From assembly GCA_963668495.1 (NCBI GenBank), contig OY764545.1, positions 372,001-436,000 of the forward strand: DNA of 64,000 nt, in the 5' to 3' direction. Made by a program: the position numbers and the translations under genes. Position 1 is the first letter of the stretch, and every line of letters starts with the position of its first letter. Shown here one piece after another: positions 26,401 to 38,347 of the stretch. Below the pieces are notes generated by a model. The model searched no databases. It was not told the origin of the DNA and saw only the letters and a list, made by a program, of their open reading frames with translations. The DNA comes from Oleispirillum sp963668495. Lineage in GTDB: Bacteria > Pseudomonadota > Alphaproteobacteria > Rhodospirillales > Rhodospirillaceae.

Positions 26401-27078
26401 ATGCGTGTCCTGCTGGTCGAAGACGATGCTCCACAGGCTCAAGCTATTGAGCTGATGTTGAAATCTGAGTCCATGGTGGTGGATACCACCGGTCTTGGCG
26501 AAGACGGTCTGGAAATTGGTCGTCTTTATGACTACGACATTATCATTCTTGATCTGGGCCTACCCGATATGGATGGCATGGATGTTTTGCGCCAACTGCG
26601 TGCGTCTAAAATCTCCACCCCGGTCTTGATCCTGTCCGGCAACTCCAACACCGATCAAAAAATTAAGGGATTCGGTGTCGGCGCCGATGACTACCTGACC
26701 AAACCGTTTGAAAAGGGCGAGCTTCTGGCACGGATGCATGCCATCATCCGACGGTCAAAGGGCCACGCAGAATCCGTTATTCAAACGGGCCAGCTTACAA
26801 TTAACCTTGATACGCGCTCCGTCGATATTGCCGGACAACCCGTACACCTGACAGGCAAAGAGTACGGTATTTTGGAACTATTGGCCCTGCGCAAAGGCAC
26901 GACCCTGACCAAAGAGCAGTTCCTTAATCACCTGTACGGCGGCATGGACGAGCCAGAATTGAAAATCATTGACGTGTTCATCTGTAAACTGCGCAAGAAG
27001 CTATCCAACCTTGCCGACGGTGACAATTACATTGAAACCGTCTGGGGGCGTGGCTACGTCCTGCGAGACCCAAGCTAA
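26401..27078 (+). CDS. ctrA: Cell-cycle response regulator CtrA
   Basis: CtrA is an OmpR-type regulator of cell cycle and motility genes. It has an N-terminal receiver with the DD pair (MRVLLVEDDAPQAQ), the phospho-acceptor Asp in IIILDLGLPDMDGMDVLR, and KPF in DDYLTKPFEKGEL. The C-terminal winged helix has LTGKEYGILELLALRKG, TKEQFLNHLYGGMDEPELKIIDVFICKLRKKL and the wing YIETVWGRGYVLRD; the GGMDEPELKIIDVFICK segment is diagnostic of CtrA. At 225 residues it ends in DPS, not in the two alanines that target Caulobacter CtrA to ClpXP. It is divergent from fliI and convergent with cheR. Confidence 0.95.
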   Translation: MRVLLVEDDAPQAQAIELMLKSESMVVDTTGLGEDGLEIGRLYDYDIIILDLGLPDMDGMDVLRQLRASKISTPVLILSGNSNTDQKIKGFGVGADDYLTKPFEKGELLARMHAIIRRSKGHAESVIQTGQLTINLDTRSVDIAGQPVHLTGKEYGILELLALRKGTTLTKEQFLNHLYGGMDEPELKIIDVFICKLRKKLSNLADGDNYIETVWGRGYVLRDPS

Positions 27079-27085
27079 TCCTTTT

Positions 27086-27130
27086 CCCATAAGAAAACGG
27101 CCGGGAATTTCCCGGCCGTTTTCTTATGGG
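27086..27130. terminator. Bidirectional terminator, 22-bp perfect arms
   Basis: Arms 27086-27107 and 27109-27130 are exact inverse copies around a single central base. They include a GC core (CGGCCGGG) flanked by AAGAAAA/TTTTCTT. It separates convergent ctrA and cheR. Confidence 0.9.
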
Positions 27131-27148
27131 GCTGCAATGCCGCCACGC

Positions 27149-27979
27149 TTAAAGCGGGGCAGCAGATCCACTGGTCAACTCATACATGCCACGCTGCCCT
27201 GAAATCGGGCGGAATTTGTCAGAAATTCCCAGTACGGTTTCCGCACCGCCCAAATACAGGAAAGCATCCGGCGGCATCAATTTTGAAATATCAGCCAGAA
27301 CCTTGCCCTTGGTTTCCTGATCAAAGTAGATCAAAACGTTCCGGCAGAAAACCACATCAAATTGCCCCAGCGTTGAACGGATGTCAGTCAGCAGGTTCAG
27401 CGGACGGTACTGGACCATGGCCCGCAGTTTGGGATCAATTTGCCACATTTCGTCTTTTTTCTGGAAGTACTTCACCATCAACTGAACGGGCATGCCCCTT
27501 TGCACTTCAAATTGTGAGTACAGTCCAGCCTTGGCCTTTTCCAGAATTTCTGTCGACAAATCCGTCGCGACGATTTCAATGCGCCAACCCGCCAGCTTGG
27601 CTTCCATTTCCTTAAGAATAATCGCAAGGGAATAGGGTTCCTGACCACTGGAACACGCAGCACACCAAATCCGAATTTGTTTTTTCGCAGCACGCGCTTT
27701 TAACAGCGAGGGGATAACCCGATCACGGAACTGATCAAACGGCTTTGTGTCGCGGAAGAAGAACGATTCATTGGTCGTCATTGCCTCGGTCACATCCTTG
27801 ACCAAGGCCGGTTCCATGCGTCGCAGGGCAACAACCAGTTCATCCAGACCCTTCATGCCACGACGTCGCGCAACCGGCATCAAACGACTTTCCAGAAGAT
27901 AGGACTTGTCCTTATTCAGAACCAGACCTGACCGTTCCTTCAATAACTTCGCGACGAAATCGAAATCATCTGGTTTCAT
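27149..27979 (-). CDS. cheR: Chemotaxis protein methyltransferase CheR
   Basis: CheR methylates glutamates of chemoreceptors. The N-terminal helical domain has LLKERSGLVLNKDKSYLLESRL. The SAM-binding part has IRIWCAACSSGQEPYSLAI (motif I), IEIVATDLSTEILEKAKAG and FDVVFCRNVLIYFDQETKGK. Length (276) is standard. It is the last gene of cheA-cheY-cheB-cheR and starts two bases after cheB. Confidence 0.97.
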   Translation of the reverse strand: MKPDDFDFVAKLLKERSGLVLNKDKSYLLESRLMPVARRRGMKGLDELVVALRRMEPALVKDVTEAMTTNESFFFRDTKPFDQFRDRVIPSLLKARAAKKQIRIWCAACSSGQEPYSLAIILKEMEAKLAGWRIEIVATDLSTEILEKAKAGLYSQFEVQRGMPVQLMVKYFQKKDEMWQIDPKLRAMVQYRPLNLLTDIRSTLGQFDVVFCRNVLIYFDQETKGKVLADISKLMPPDAFLYLGGAETVLGISDKFRPISGQRGMYELTSGSAAPL

Positions 27980-27981
27980 CT

Positions 27982-29172
27982 TTAATGCCTCGTTGCCACT
28001 TTTTTAATAAAGGCTCCAATCTCATCGATCGGAAGAACTGCGGAACACATTCCGGTTTGGGCTGCCGCGCCGGGCATCCCCCAAACCACGGATGTTTCCT
28101 CATCCTGAGCGATAAGACTGCCACCAGCTTTGACAATTTCAATGCCACCTTTTGCACCATCCGACCCCATTCCGGTCAAGATCGTGGCAAATACTTTCCG
28201 ACCATAAGCCTGCGCCACCGAACGGAACAACGGGTCAACCGCCGGCTTACAGAAATTTTCCGGTGGCGTATCCGTGATCCGCACAACCTTTGACACGCCT
28301 TTGGTCTCAACAATCATATGGTGACCACCCGGAGCAATATAGACCCGCCCCCCGGTTATTGGCTCGCCATCCTTGCCTTCTGCGGCAGGCCAGCCAGAGG
28401 TCCGTGTGATGTGCTCTGCCAAAATCGTTGTAAACGTCGCCGGCATATGCTGCGTAATCAAAATCGGCTGTGTAATCGGCCCGGATTTGCGAAGGTCAGT
28501 CAAAACCTTGAACAAAGCCTGCGGCCCACCTGTCGAACTGCCGATAACAATCACGTCCGGGTGTTCGATTTTTCCTTCCCGCAACTGAATCGGACCGGCA
28601 GGAGATAACAACGATGCTTTGCGTTCACCCGCAGGCTTTTGGAAACGTTCACGCGCAGGACGTTGCTGCACGGACCGGGCTGCCGTAAACCCTGCACGGG
28701 GTTTGTCGCGACGAATGGTCCGCCCCAGAACCGTAACTTTTTCCACCAATTCGCGCTTAAAGTCCGCACCACTGGATAGCTCACGGGTCGCCGTCGGTTT
28801 GGGGATATAATCAATGGCCCCAAGCTCCAATGCCCGCAAGGAAATATCCGCATTATCCAGCGTCAGGGTCGACGCCATAATAACCTTAAGATCCGGTTGC
28901 TTTTTCAACATCAACGGCAATGCGGTCATACCATCCATAACCGGCATTTCGATGTCCAAAAGCACCACATCAATGGTGTAACGGTCCAAAGCCTTAAGGG
29001 CTGCCTCCCCATTCGGGACAGAAACAGCGACTTCAACATCCGTTGCATCCTCCAGCATGCGGGTAATCAAGCCACGCACGACCGCAGAATCATCAACGAC
29101 CATGACTTGAACCGGGTCGGATGACTTGGATCGGCTTGTATGCCCATTTCCTGAAAAAGCACCTGACGTCAA
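27982..29172 (-). CDS. cheB: Chemotaxis methylesterase/glutamine deamidase CheB
   Basis: CheB removes receptor methyl groups. The receiver (about 20-140) has VMVVDDSAVVRG and the acceptor Asp in VVLLDIEMPVMDGMTALP. The C-terminal esterase has the Ser, His and Asp of GSSTGGPQALF, ITQHMPATFT and GMGSDGAKGG. An unusual linker rich in Arg and Pro joins the domains. A TTG start at 29172 is chosen because GGGAGG lies five bases before it; upstream in-frame starts run through that ribosome site. It is followed two bases later by cheR. Confidence 0.95.
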   Translation of the reverse strand: MTSGAFSGNGHTSRSKSSDPVQVMVVDDSAVVRGLITRMLEDATDVEVAVSVPNGEAALKALDRYTIDVVLLDIEMPVMDGMTALPLMLKKQPDLKVIMASTLTLDNADISLRALELGAIDYIPKPTATRELSSGADFKRELVEKVTVLGRTIRRDKPRAGFTAARSVQQRPARERFQKPAGERKASLLSPAGPIQLREGKIEHPDVIVIGSSTGGPQALFKVLTDLRKSGPITQPILITQHMPATFTTILAEHITRTSGWPAAEGKDGEPITGGRVYIAPGGHHMIVETKGVSKVVRITDTPPENFCKPAVDPLFRSVAQAYGRKVFATILTGMGSDGAKGGIEIVKAGGSLIAQDEETSVVWGMPGAAAQTGMCSAVLPIDEIGAFIKKVATRH

Positions 29173-29230
29173 AAGGACCTCCCTACGCAACACAAACCAG
29201 CGTCAAAACAAGACAACAACACAAAACGAA

Positions 29231-29605
29231 TCACTTCGGATCCAGCAATCCAACCTGTTCGAATTTGGCCTGAATAATTTCCCCATCGAACGGCTTCATA
29301 ATGTATTCGCTGGCCCCTGCAGCAATGGCTTGCTGAATATGGGAGATATCATTTTCGGTTGTGCAGAATACCACGATCGGCTTCTCACCCCCCGGCAACT
29401 GTCGCAACGCGACAAGGTACTCAATGCCATCCATTACCGGCATATTCCAGTCAAGGAGTACGCCGTCAGGCATGTTTTGCTTGCAATACTCAAGAGCCTT
29501 GGCGCCATCTTCGGCTTCAGCCGTTTGGAAGCCCAATTCCTGTAAGATCTTACGAGCAACCATACGGATGACTTTGGAATCATCTACAATAAGGCAGGTC
29601 TTCAT
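29231..29605 (-). CDS. cheY: Single-domain response regulator CheY
   Basis: The 124 residues form one receiver domain: TCLIVDDSKVIRM with the acidic pair, the acceptor Asp in DGVLLDWNMPVMDGIEYL, a Thr in VVFCTTENDISH and Lys in EYIMKPFDGEI. CheY carries the signal from CheA to the flagellar motor switch. It lies between cheA and cheB. The LDWNMPVMDG form is typical of alphaproteobacterial CheY. Confidence 0.95.
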   Translation of the reverse strand: MKTCLIVDDSKVIRMVARKILQELGFQTAEAEDGAKALEYCKQNMPDGVLLDWNMPVMDGIEYLVALRQLPGGEKPIVVFCTTENDISHIQQAIAAGASEYIMKPFDGEIIQAKFEQVGLLDPK

Positions 29606-29693
29606 GGCAGTTTTTCCCGACCTTTAAAATTCAATCGTACAACGGATACAAACTGTGTAGCACTCGACCAATGGTAACACATGCAGCACATAT

Positions 29694-29733
29694 GGGGTGG
29701 AAGAATTTGCACTGTGACAGACTATTCCACCCC
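29694..29733. other. Hairpin between cheA and cheY
   Basis: GGGGTGGAA and TTCCACCCC form a 9-bp perfect stem with a 22-base loop, 15 bases after the cheA stop on the minus strand. There is no T-run. It could be a weak terminator or an mRNA processing site that lowers cheYBR expression relative to cheA or protects the 3' end. Confidence 0.4.
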
Positions 29734-29748
29734 GCTTGATTAAACTAC

Positions 29749-32535
<2,787 letters not shown>

Positions 32536-32694
32536 AGTTCTCTCCACACACCGAACCGGAACAGTTCTTTATCATTCTTTAGATCACGAAGCGCATTTGC
32601 ATCGATCCGTGCCACCTGACATCCCCAAATGCCAGAGAAATATTATGCCGTTACGCGCTCCCAATGAAAAGGAGATTGTCACCAACAGTCCGAC

Positions 32695-33342
32695 TTACAA
32701 GTCTTTTTTCGCAAAACCTATACAGAAACCATCCTCCGTATTCTCTGCTTTTACGGTCAAGTTTGCCATTGATGCACGGTATCGCAATGCAACTCCGGCA
32801 AGGGCTCGCGGATTAATTGACACTGTCAGATCTTCGGCCACAAAAAATGTTTCCGGCAAAACGGCTTGCCTGCCCGACACCCGCAACAACGGCCAGCCAT
32901 TTTCTTCTGAAACCGAGAGATTTGCGCCAAACGGGGCCGTATCTGCTGCAACCAGAACAAGCAACAGGGCGAGTCGCCACCATTCGGGGGCTTTATCTTG
33001 CCCGCTGGACGGGAATGGCGGGAATTCGGTTAATGTGTAAACCCGAGCACGATCGCCCAGCACTGACAAAAAACCATCCGCCACAGAACGTGCCCCCACG
33101 GCAACCAAAGCCTGCGCATTGGGTGCGCCGAATGTGGCCCGATAAAACTCCAGACGCGCAGTCAGTGCTTTAGAACTGGTTTTCAGGAGCCCGACGGCTT
33201 CTCGCATGAAGTCAGCATCATCACCGGCCATTCCGATGATATCGGCACCATTGGCCAATGCCCCTGCCGGACTGGCTAAATCATGGCACAACCGCACGAT
33301 CACGGCTTCACCCAATTTGTGAGCCAAATCCTGATGCTCCAT
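32695..33342 (-). CDS. chpT: ChpT-like histidine phosphotransferase
   Basis: ChpT passes phosphate from the hybrid kinase CckA to CtrA and CpdR in alphaproteobacteria. This 215-residue protein has the DHp-like start with the phospho-His in VRLCHDLASPAGALANGADI, which matches the ChpT signature (LCHDL.SP.GA..NG), followed by FMREAVGLLKTSSKALTARLEFYRATFG. The second domain resembles a degenerate ATPase that binds no ATP (WPLLRVSGRQAVLPETF). ATG 33342 is preferred because AAGGA lies six bases upstream; a start at 33414 is possible but lacks a site. It is divergent from nadK. Confidence 0.88.
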   Translation of the reverse strand: MEHQDLAHKLGEAVIVRLCHDLASPAGALANGADIIGMAGDDADFMREAVGLLKTSSKALTARLEFYRATFGAPNAQALVAVGARSVADGFLSVLGDRARVYTLTEFPPFPSSGQDKAPEWWRLALLLVLVAADTAPFGANLSVSEENGWPLLRVSGRQAVLPETFFVAEDLTVSINPRALAGVALRYRASMANLTVKAENTEDGFCIGFAKKDL

Positions 33343-33544
33343 ATTCATTCCTTTCCTAACCGCACCATAACCTACCGTAAAGTTAGCACGGCACTTCGTC
33401 AGGGACGACCCCATTCCATAGTCAGATCAGACTTTTCCATGACATAACTTTTGGACTCTACCCGGTTCATGATACACAATTCCGTCGTGAGCCGATGATA
33501 TGGCAACACGTTCATGATGACACACCAAACAACCGGATGGCCTG

Positions 33545-34324
33545 ATGCCCTTTTCGACTATAGACATGCGGATCGCTTTTGTTGCAGCAGAAACGCCGAA
33601 TGCTCAATTTGCGCGTCAACGGTTGATTGAGCGATATGGCAATTCATCATTGGACGAAGCTTCGGTGATTGTGCCCCTTGGCGGGGATGGCTTCATGCTG
33701 GAAAGCTTGCGCCGATTCACCAATCATCACGCGCCAATTTACGGCATGAATCGCGGCACAGTGGGCTTTCTTTTGAACGAATATCATGAGGATGATCTGC
33801 CGAACCGGATTGCTAAGGCTGACATGGTCTCCCTCAGCCCGTTGCGCATGGAAGCCACTGACATCCGGGGCGACAAAGTCACGGCCCTTGCCATTAACGA
33901 AGTTTCCTTGCTGCGGGAAACCCGGCAAGCTGCACGGCTTCGCGTCAGCATTGACGGCTGTGTCCGGCTTGAAGAACTGGTCTGTGATGGCATTCTGGTT
34001 TCCACCCCGGCAGGCAGCACGGCCTATAACCTGTCCGCGCACGGCCCCATTCTCCCCATGAGTGCAAATGTGCTCGCCCTAACCCCGATCAGTGCCTTTC
34101 GCCCCCGGCGCTGGCGCGGTGCGATTTTACCGGATTATTCCCGCATTCATCTGGAAGTCCTTGACCGCCGCAAACGCCCGGTCAGTGCCGTAGCAGACCA
34201 CACCGAGGTCCGGGAAATTGCCTCTGTCACCATATACGAGGACCCCATGGCAAAGCTGCGCGTCCTGTTTGATCGGGAACACCATCTTGAAGAACGTATT
34301 CTAACCGAGCAATTCACGCCCTGA
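33545..34324 (+). CDS. nadK: NAD kinase
   Basis: NAD kinase makes NADP from NAD and ATP. The key glycine-rich motif GGDG occurs in VIVPLGGDGFMLESL. YGMNRGTVGFLLNEY and the second signature VSTPAGSTAYNLSAHGPILP are conserved in all family members. At 259 residues it is the short alphaproteobacterial form. The ATG at 33545 lies close to a weak GGATGG site; an in-frame ATG at 33566 is possible. It has no clear operon partner. Confidence 0.95.
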   Translation: MPFSTIDMRIAFVAAETPNAQFARQRLIERYGNSSLDEASVIVPLGGDGFMLESLRRFTNHHAPIYGMNRGTVGFLLNEYHEDDLPNRIAKADMVSLSPLRMEATDIRGDKVTALAINEVSLLRETRQAARLRVSIDGCVRLEELVCDGILVSTPAGSTAYNLSAHGPILPMSANVLALTPISAFRPRRWRGAILPDYSRIHLEVLDRRKRPVSAVADHTEVREIASVTIYEDPMAKLRVLFDREHHLEERILTEQFTP

Positions 34325-34334
34325 AACATCAGAC

Positions 34335-36719
34335 CTACTGACGGTCGCAGCTGAGGGAAACCGTTGTCCCTTCACCCGGAACCGTGACAAGTTCAAAACG
34401 CCAATCCTGCTGTGCTGCATAGGCTTTGATCACCGCAAACCGGGCATCGGCCCCATGGTCGGAAGCCACCGCACCATCTTCACCAGCCCCGGCTTGCACA
34501 TCCCATCCGGCCCCTGTATCCGCGATAGTCAGCAACAGGCCGCCGCCATTTTCCCGCTGCGCCGCAAGAGTAATGGAATCGGATGCAGAGGTACTATCAA
34601 TCGCCATATCCAAAATCAGTTCCAACAGTCGCTGGAACGACGCCCGGATCATCCGGTGTGAGCCGATATCCGGCAGACAATCAAAATACAGGTTAACGCC
34701 CCGTCGTTGGACACGCGGACGGGCTTCGGCTAATGCTCGAGACAAAATCACGTGAACATCAACGGCCTCGGTCACAAATGCGGTCGCATCCGAAAGCTGC
34801 GGGATTTCATCCACCGCAGTTAAGACCCGATCCAAAGCCGCCGCCCCATCACGAATACTGTCCACATAGGCCTGCTGCCGCTGGTTCATGTCGCCATAAT
34901 GCCCATGCACCAAGACATCCCCCCATCCGGCAATGGATCGCACCACATCCGTCACCAAAGAGGCAATGGATTGCGCGCCGATCCCGTCATCGGCAACCGA
35001 GCGCATACAGGCATAGCTTAAGACCAGACCACCGTCCGCGACCGGGGCAGCCTGCCATTGCACCACCCCAACCCCTTTATGGGGCAACGTCCCGGTTTGC
35101 AATTCCCGCTGCTGTAGGATTTGCGCCATTTGCGTGACAAATGCATCACGGGGCAAGCCATCACCCAACTGCAAAGCCTGTAAATCCACAACTTCGCGGA
35201 ACCGCATGGCCTGCCCGGACGCATCGGCACCACCGGGTTGGGGTCGCACTTCCGGCAGATCCCAAAGGTTGGCAAACGCCGCATTGGACAATCGCAAGAT
35301 CCCGGCCCCATCAAACACTGCCACAGCCTCTTGCAAGTGGTTCAGGGTTTCGGCCTGCACATCAATCAGAGTATTGTAGGACCGTTCCAGAGCGAGTGTG
35401 TCAGTCACGTCTTCGTAAGTCAGCAACAGCCCACCAAGGGGATGCGGAGCAACCAGCCGCCGCAAAGTCGCGCCGCCGGGCAAGTGCATCAACCCTTCGA
35501 TCGGCTCCAAAAGGTCGGTAAACGCGGCAAGTTCCTGGGCTTTATAGGCCGGGAAATCTGCTACCTCCGGCAATTGCCGCCGATCCCGCAAGACTTCCAG
35601 AACCGTGGCAAAATCCGGTTCACTATCCAGCCACCCGCTGTCCAACTGCCATAGATGTGCAAAAGCCGTATTATAAAACTGCAACCGCTGGTCCGATCCG
35701 AACACCGCCATGGCAGTGCCCAAACGCTCAAGAACCGTTGCATGGGCCTCCTCGTGACGCGCCAAATTGGCTTCCGCGCTGTGCTGCTCGCTCACGTCCA
35801 GCGCAATACCGACCGTTCCCCGCAGTTCAGGAATTTCTTCCTCCATAACCGCTGAGGCGCCGTGGGGATACAATGGGGTTTCCATGACCATGTAATGGTG
35901 CAAAACCCCGCCCAGCGGCACGACCTCTTGGGCACTGCGCTCTGCGCCTGCTGCGCGGGCACTGGCAGCCAGCGCCCGTCCTTCGCGCCCATCCGCACCT
36001 TTAATGATTTCAAGGTGATGTTGCCGCGCCTGCAACGGGGTTTCCGCACCAACCACCTTCGCATAAGCATTGTTGCAGAAACTCATGGATAAATCGTCAT
36101 CACGCAACCAAATCGGCACGGGCACGGCATCCAATGCAGCCCGATAACGGCTACGATCATGTTGTAAGGTTTCCAGTTCACGGGTTAATGTCGCGTGTCG
36201 TTCCATTTCCTTGGATACATTGGTGAACCAGACCACGGATGTGGTTTTATCTCCGGCGAACTCGTCGGCCCGCACCCCGGAAGCTTGCAACAGACGTCCC
36301 GCACCGGGTGCCTCCACCAACAAATCGAACGCATCCCCCAATTGCATCAGCCCTTGAATAGCCTGATGCAACTCCTTGGCGGATGACGGGCTCAATGCAG
36401 CAACGACATCCTTATACTCGGCAGATTCACCTTGTGCTAACGACAGCATCACCGCCAAACGGCGCGAACAGGTGACGGAACTGTCATCCAACTGAGCCCC
36501 ATCCGCGTCATGCACTATAATCAAAGCCCCGTCGGTAGCTTGGGCAAGAACCTGTTCCGCCCGCGTTGCCTGCAACGAGACATTATCCAAGTCACTTTGC
36601 AATTGCCGCATGGCGGACATCGCCAAAAAAAGCCCAACCGCAAGCGCACCGATCACCGCCATGGCGAACCATGGCAAATACGACATGATTATGGACATGT
36701 CCTGTGCTGCGACCTCCAT
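34335..36719 (-). CDS. divL: DivL-like PAS-domain pseudokinase
   Basis: A 794-residue membrane-anchored protein. One helix lies near 11-33, then PAS-like domains at about 190-300, 330-440 and 450-560. A DHp region begins near 600 (IASLVTDVVRSIAGWGDVL), followed by an ATPase-like domain ending GEGTTVSLSC. No histidine stands in the phospho-acceptor position; aligned on the IIGFSEIL-type segment the position is Ser (tentative). The N-box Asn appears as Asp (ELILDMAIDST), and the G2 box GLGL is lost (ADARFAVIKAYAA), although the G1 Asp remains (IADTGAGWD). DivL, which has Tyr for His and works in CtrA control, is the nearest known relative. It lies next to ahcY, and chpT and ctrA are 1-8 kb away. 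The gene symbol rests on these features, not on a full comparison. Confidence 0.7.
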   Translation of the reverse strand: MEVAAQDMSIIMSYLPWFAMAVIGALAVGLFLAMSAMRQLQSDLDNVSLQATRAEQVLAQATDGALIIVHDADGAQLDDSSVTCSRRLAVMLSLAQGESAEYKDVVAALSPSSAKELHQAIQGLMQLGDAFDLLVEAPGAGRLLQASGVRADEFAGDKTTSVVWFTNVSKEMERHATLTRELETLQHDRSRYRAALDAVPVPIWLRDDDLSMSFCNNAYAKVVGAETPLQARQHHLEIIKGADGREGRALAASARAAGAERSAQEVVPLGGVLHHYMVMETPLYPHGASAVMEEEIPELRGTVGIALDVSEQHSAEANLARHEEAHATVLERLGTAMAVFGSDQRLQFYNTAFAHLWQLDSGWLDSEPDFATVLEVLRDRRQLPEVADFPAYKAQELAAFTDLLEPIEGLMHLPGGATLRRLVAPHPLGGLLLTYEDVTDTLALERSYNTLIDVQAETLNHLQEAVAVFDGAGILRLSNAAFANLWDLPEVRPQPGGADASGQAMRFREVVDLQALQLGDGLPRDAFVTQMAQILQQRELQTGTLPHKGVGVVQWQAAPVADGGLVLSYACMRSVADDGIGAQSIASLVTDVVRSIAGWGDVLVHGHYGDMNQRQQAYVDSIRDGAAALDRVLTAVDEIPQLSDATAFVTEAVDVHVILSRALAEARPRVQRRGVNLYFDCLPDIGSHRMIRASFQRLLELILDMAIDSTSASDSITLAAQRENGGGLLLTIADTGAGWDVQAGAGEDGAVASDHGADARFAVIKAYAAQQDWRFELVTVPGEGTTVSLSCDRQ

Positions 36720-36793
36720 CGGCGTGCGTCTCCTGCGTTTTCGTCCGGGTCCGAGGCGAGACTATACCAGAGGCAAAGCCCATGCGCCCACGG

Positions 36794-36822
36794 AAAAGGG
36801 GCATCGGAAAACCGACGCCCCT
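36794..36822 (-). terminator. Terminator of ahcY
   Basis: AGGGGC-A-TCGG and CCGA-C-GCCCCT form a stem with an AAAA loop and one mismatch, followed on the minus strand by TTTT. It lies 27 bases after the ahcY stop, so the divL-like gene is probably transcribed apart from ahcY. Confidence 0.75.
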
Positions 36823-36848
36823 GTTCCAATCATCTGGCGACTTCAATC

Positions 36849-38144
36849 TTAGTAGCGGTATTCGTTCGGTTTGAACGGACCCTCAACGGTTACGCCGATG
36901 TAAGCAGCCTGTTCCGGAGACAGGGTTTCCAGCTTCACACCAAGCTTGGCAAGGTGCAGGGCTGCAACTTTTTCGTCCAATGCCTTCGGCAGCACGTAAA
37001 CTTGCTTGTCATAGCTGGAACCATTGGTCCACAACTCGATCTGAGCCAGCACTTGGTTGGTGAAAGATGCAGACATAACAAAGCTCGGGTGACCGGTTGC
37101 ACAGCCAAGGTTCACCAAACGGCCTTCTGCCAGCAAGATAATACGCTTGCCATCGGGGAACTTGATTTCGTCCACTTGCGGTTTGATGTTGGTCCATTCG
37201 AAATTGCGCAGGCCTTCGACCTGAATTTCATTATCAAAGTGACCGATGTTGCAAACAATCGCGCTGTCTTTCATCGCACGCATGTGATCGACGGTGATGA
37301 TGTCGATGTTACCGGTACAGGTCACAAAGATATCGCCACGCGGAGCAGCCTCAGCCATGGTGGTTACTTCGTAACCTTCCATTGCGGCTTGCAATGCACA
37401 AATCGGATCAGCTTCGGTCACCAGAACGCGGCAGCCTGCGTTACGCATGGATTCGGCAGAACCTTTACCCACGTCACCAAAACCGGCGATCACGGCAATT
37501 TTACCTGCCATCATCACATCGGTGGCACGACGAACACCGTCGACCAAGGACTCACGGCAACCATATTTGTTATCGAATTTGGATTTGGTCACGCTGTCGT
37601 TCACGTTGATTGCCGGAACCAGCAAAGTGCCGCTTTTCGCCATTTCGTACAGGCGGTGCACACCAGTTGTGGTTTCTTCGGAGATGCCGCGAACATCAGC
37701 CATCAATTCCGGGTATTCGTCATGCATGATCTGGGTCAGGTCACCACCGTCATCCAGAATCATGTTCGGACGCCAACCATCTTTGCCGTCAACGGTTTGA
37801 CGGATACACCAGATGGCTTCTTCCTCGGTTTCACCTTTCCATGCAAAGACCGGAATGTTGGCAGCCGCAATCGCAGCCGCTGCATGATCCTGCGTGGAGA
37901 AAATGTTACAGGAGCTCCAACGGACTTCCGCGCCCAAAGCCACCAAGGTTTCAATCAGAACGGCGGTTTGGATGGTCATGTGCAGACAACCGGCGATGCG
38001 GGCACCCTGCAACGGCTTGCTGGCGCCGTATTCTTCGCGCAAAGCCATCAGGCCCGGCATTTCCTTTTCTGCGAGGACAATTTCTTTACGTCCCCAATCT
38101 GCCAAGCTGATGTCGGCGACCTTGTAATCGGTAAACTCGGTCAT
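36849..38144 (-). CDS. ahcY: Adenosylhomocysteinase
   Basis: The enzyme splits S-adenosylhomocysteine into adenosine and homocysteine and so removes the product inhibitor of all methyltransferases. The NAD-binding motif is VIAGFGDVGKGSAESM. The substrate part has DDGGDLTQIMHD, NVNDSVTKSKFDNKYGCRESLVDG and HTTIQTA-type HMTIQTAVLIETL. The C-terminus ends in KPNEYRY, the family KPxHYRY tail with an Asn. At 431 residues it is of the standard size. It is divergent from the AEC permease gene with a 203-base gap in which no SAH riboswitch was seen. Confidence 0.97.
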   Translation of the reverse strand: MTEFTDYKVADISLADWGRKEIVLAEKEMPGLMALREEYGASKPLQGARIAGCLHMTIQTAVLIETLVALGAEVRWSSCNIFSTQDHAAAAIAAANIPVFAWKGETEEEAIWCIRQTVDGKDGWRPNMILDDGGDLTQIMHDEYPELMADVRGISEETTTGVHRLYEMAKSGTLLVPAINVNDSVTKSKFDNKYGCRESLVDGVRRATDVMMAGKIAVIAGFGDVGKGSAESMRNAGCRVLVTEADPICALQAAMEGYEVTTMAEAAPRGDIFVTCTGNIDIITVDHMRAMKDSAIVCNIGHFDNEIQVEGLRNFEWTNIKPQVDEIKFPDGKRIILLAEGRLVNLGCATGHPSFVMSASFTNQVLAQIELWTNGSSYDKQVYVLPKALDEKVAALHLAKLGVKLETLSPEQAAYIGVTVEGPFKPNEYRY

Positions 38145-38347
38145 CTCGTCCTAACTCCGTGTCTGTATCGAGACTTAATCAGTTAATACACATATCAACA
38201 TTCAGTTATGTGCATGCGATTTGTCGCGGATGATACCGGGACAGGCTGAAAATCTCAAGGGTTAATCGCACAGGAACGCACGAGGGTCTTGCCCTCTATC
38301 AATCCATGAGCCTATACCAATGCTTCCGCAGTCAGGAGTTATCCCAA

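Noticed and set aside
36510..38186. A long open frame antisense to ahcY (about 558 codons)
   Set aside because: The protein has no recognisable motif, and the strand opposite is a complete, conserved enzyme. Long antisense frames arise by codon bias.
38145..38347. A possible SAH or SAM riboswitch before ahcY
   Set aside because: None of the conserved riboswitch core sequence was found in the gap on the ahcY strand.
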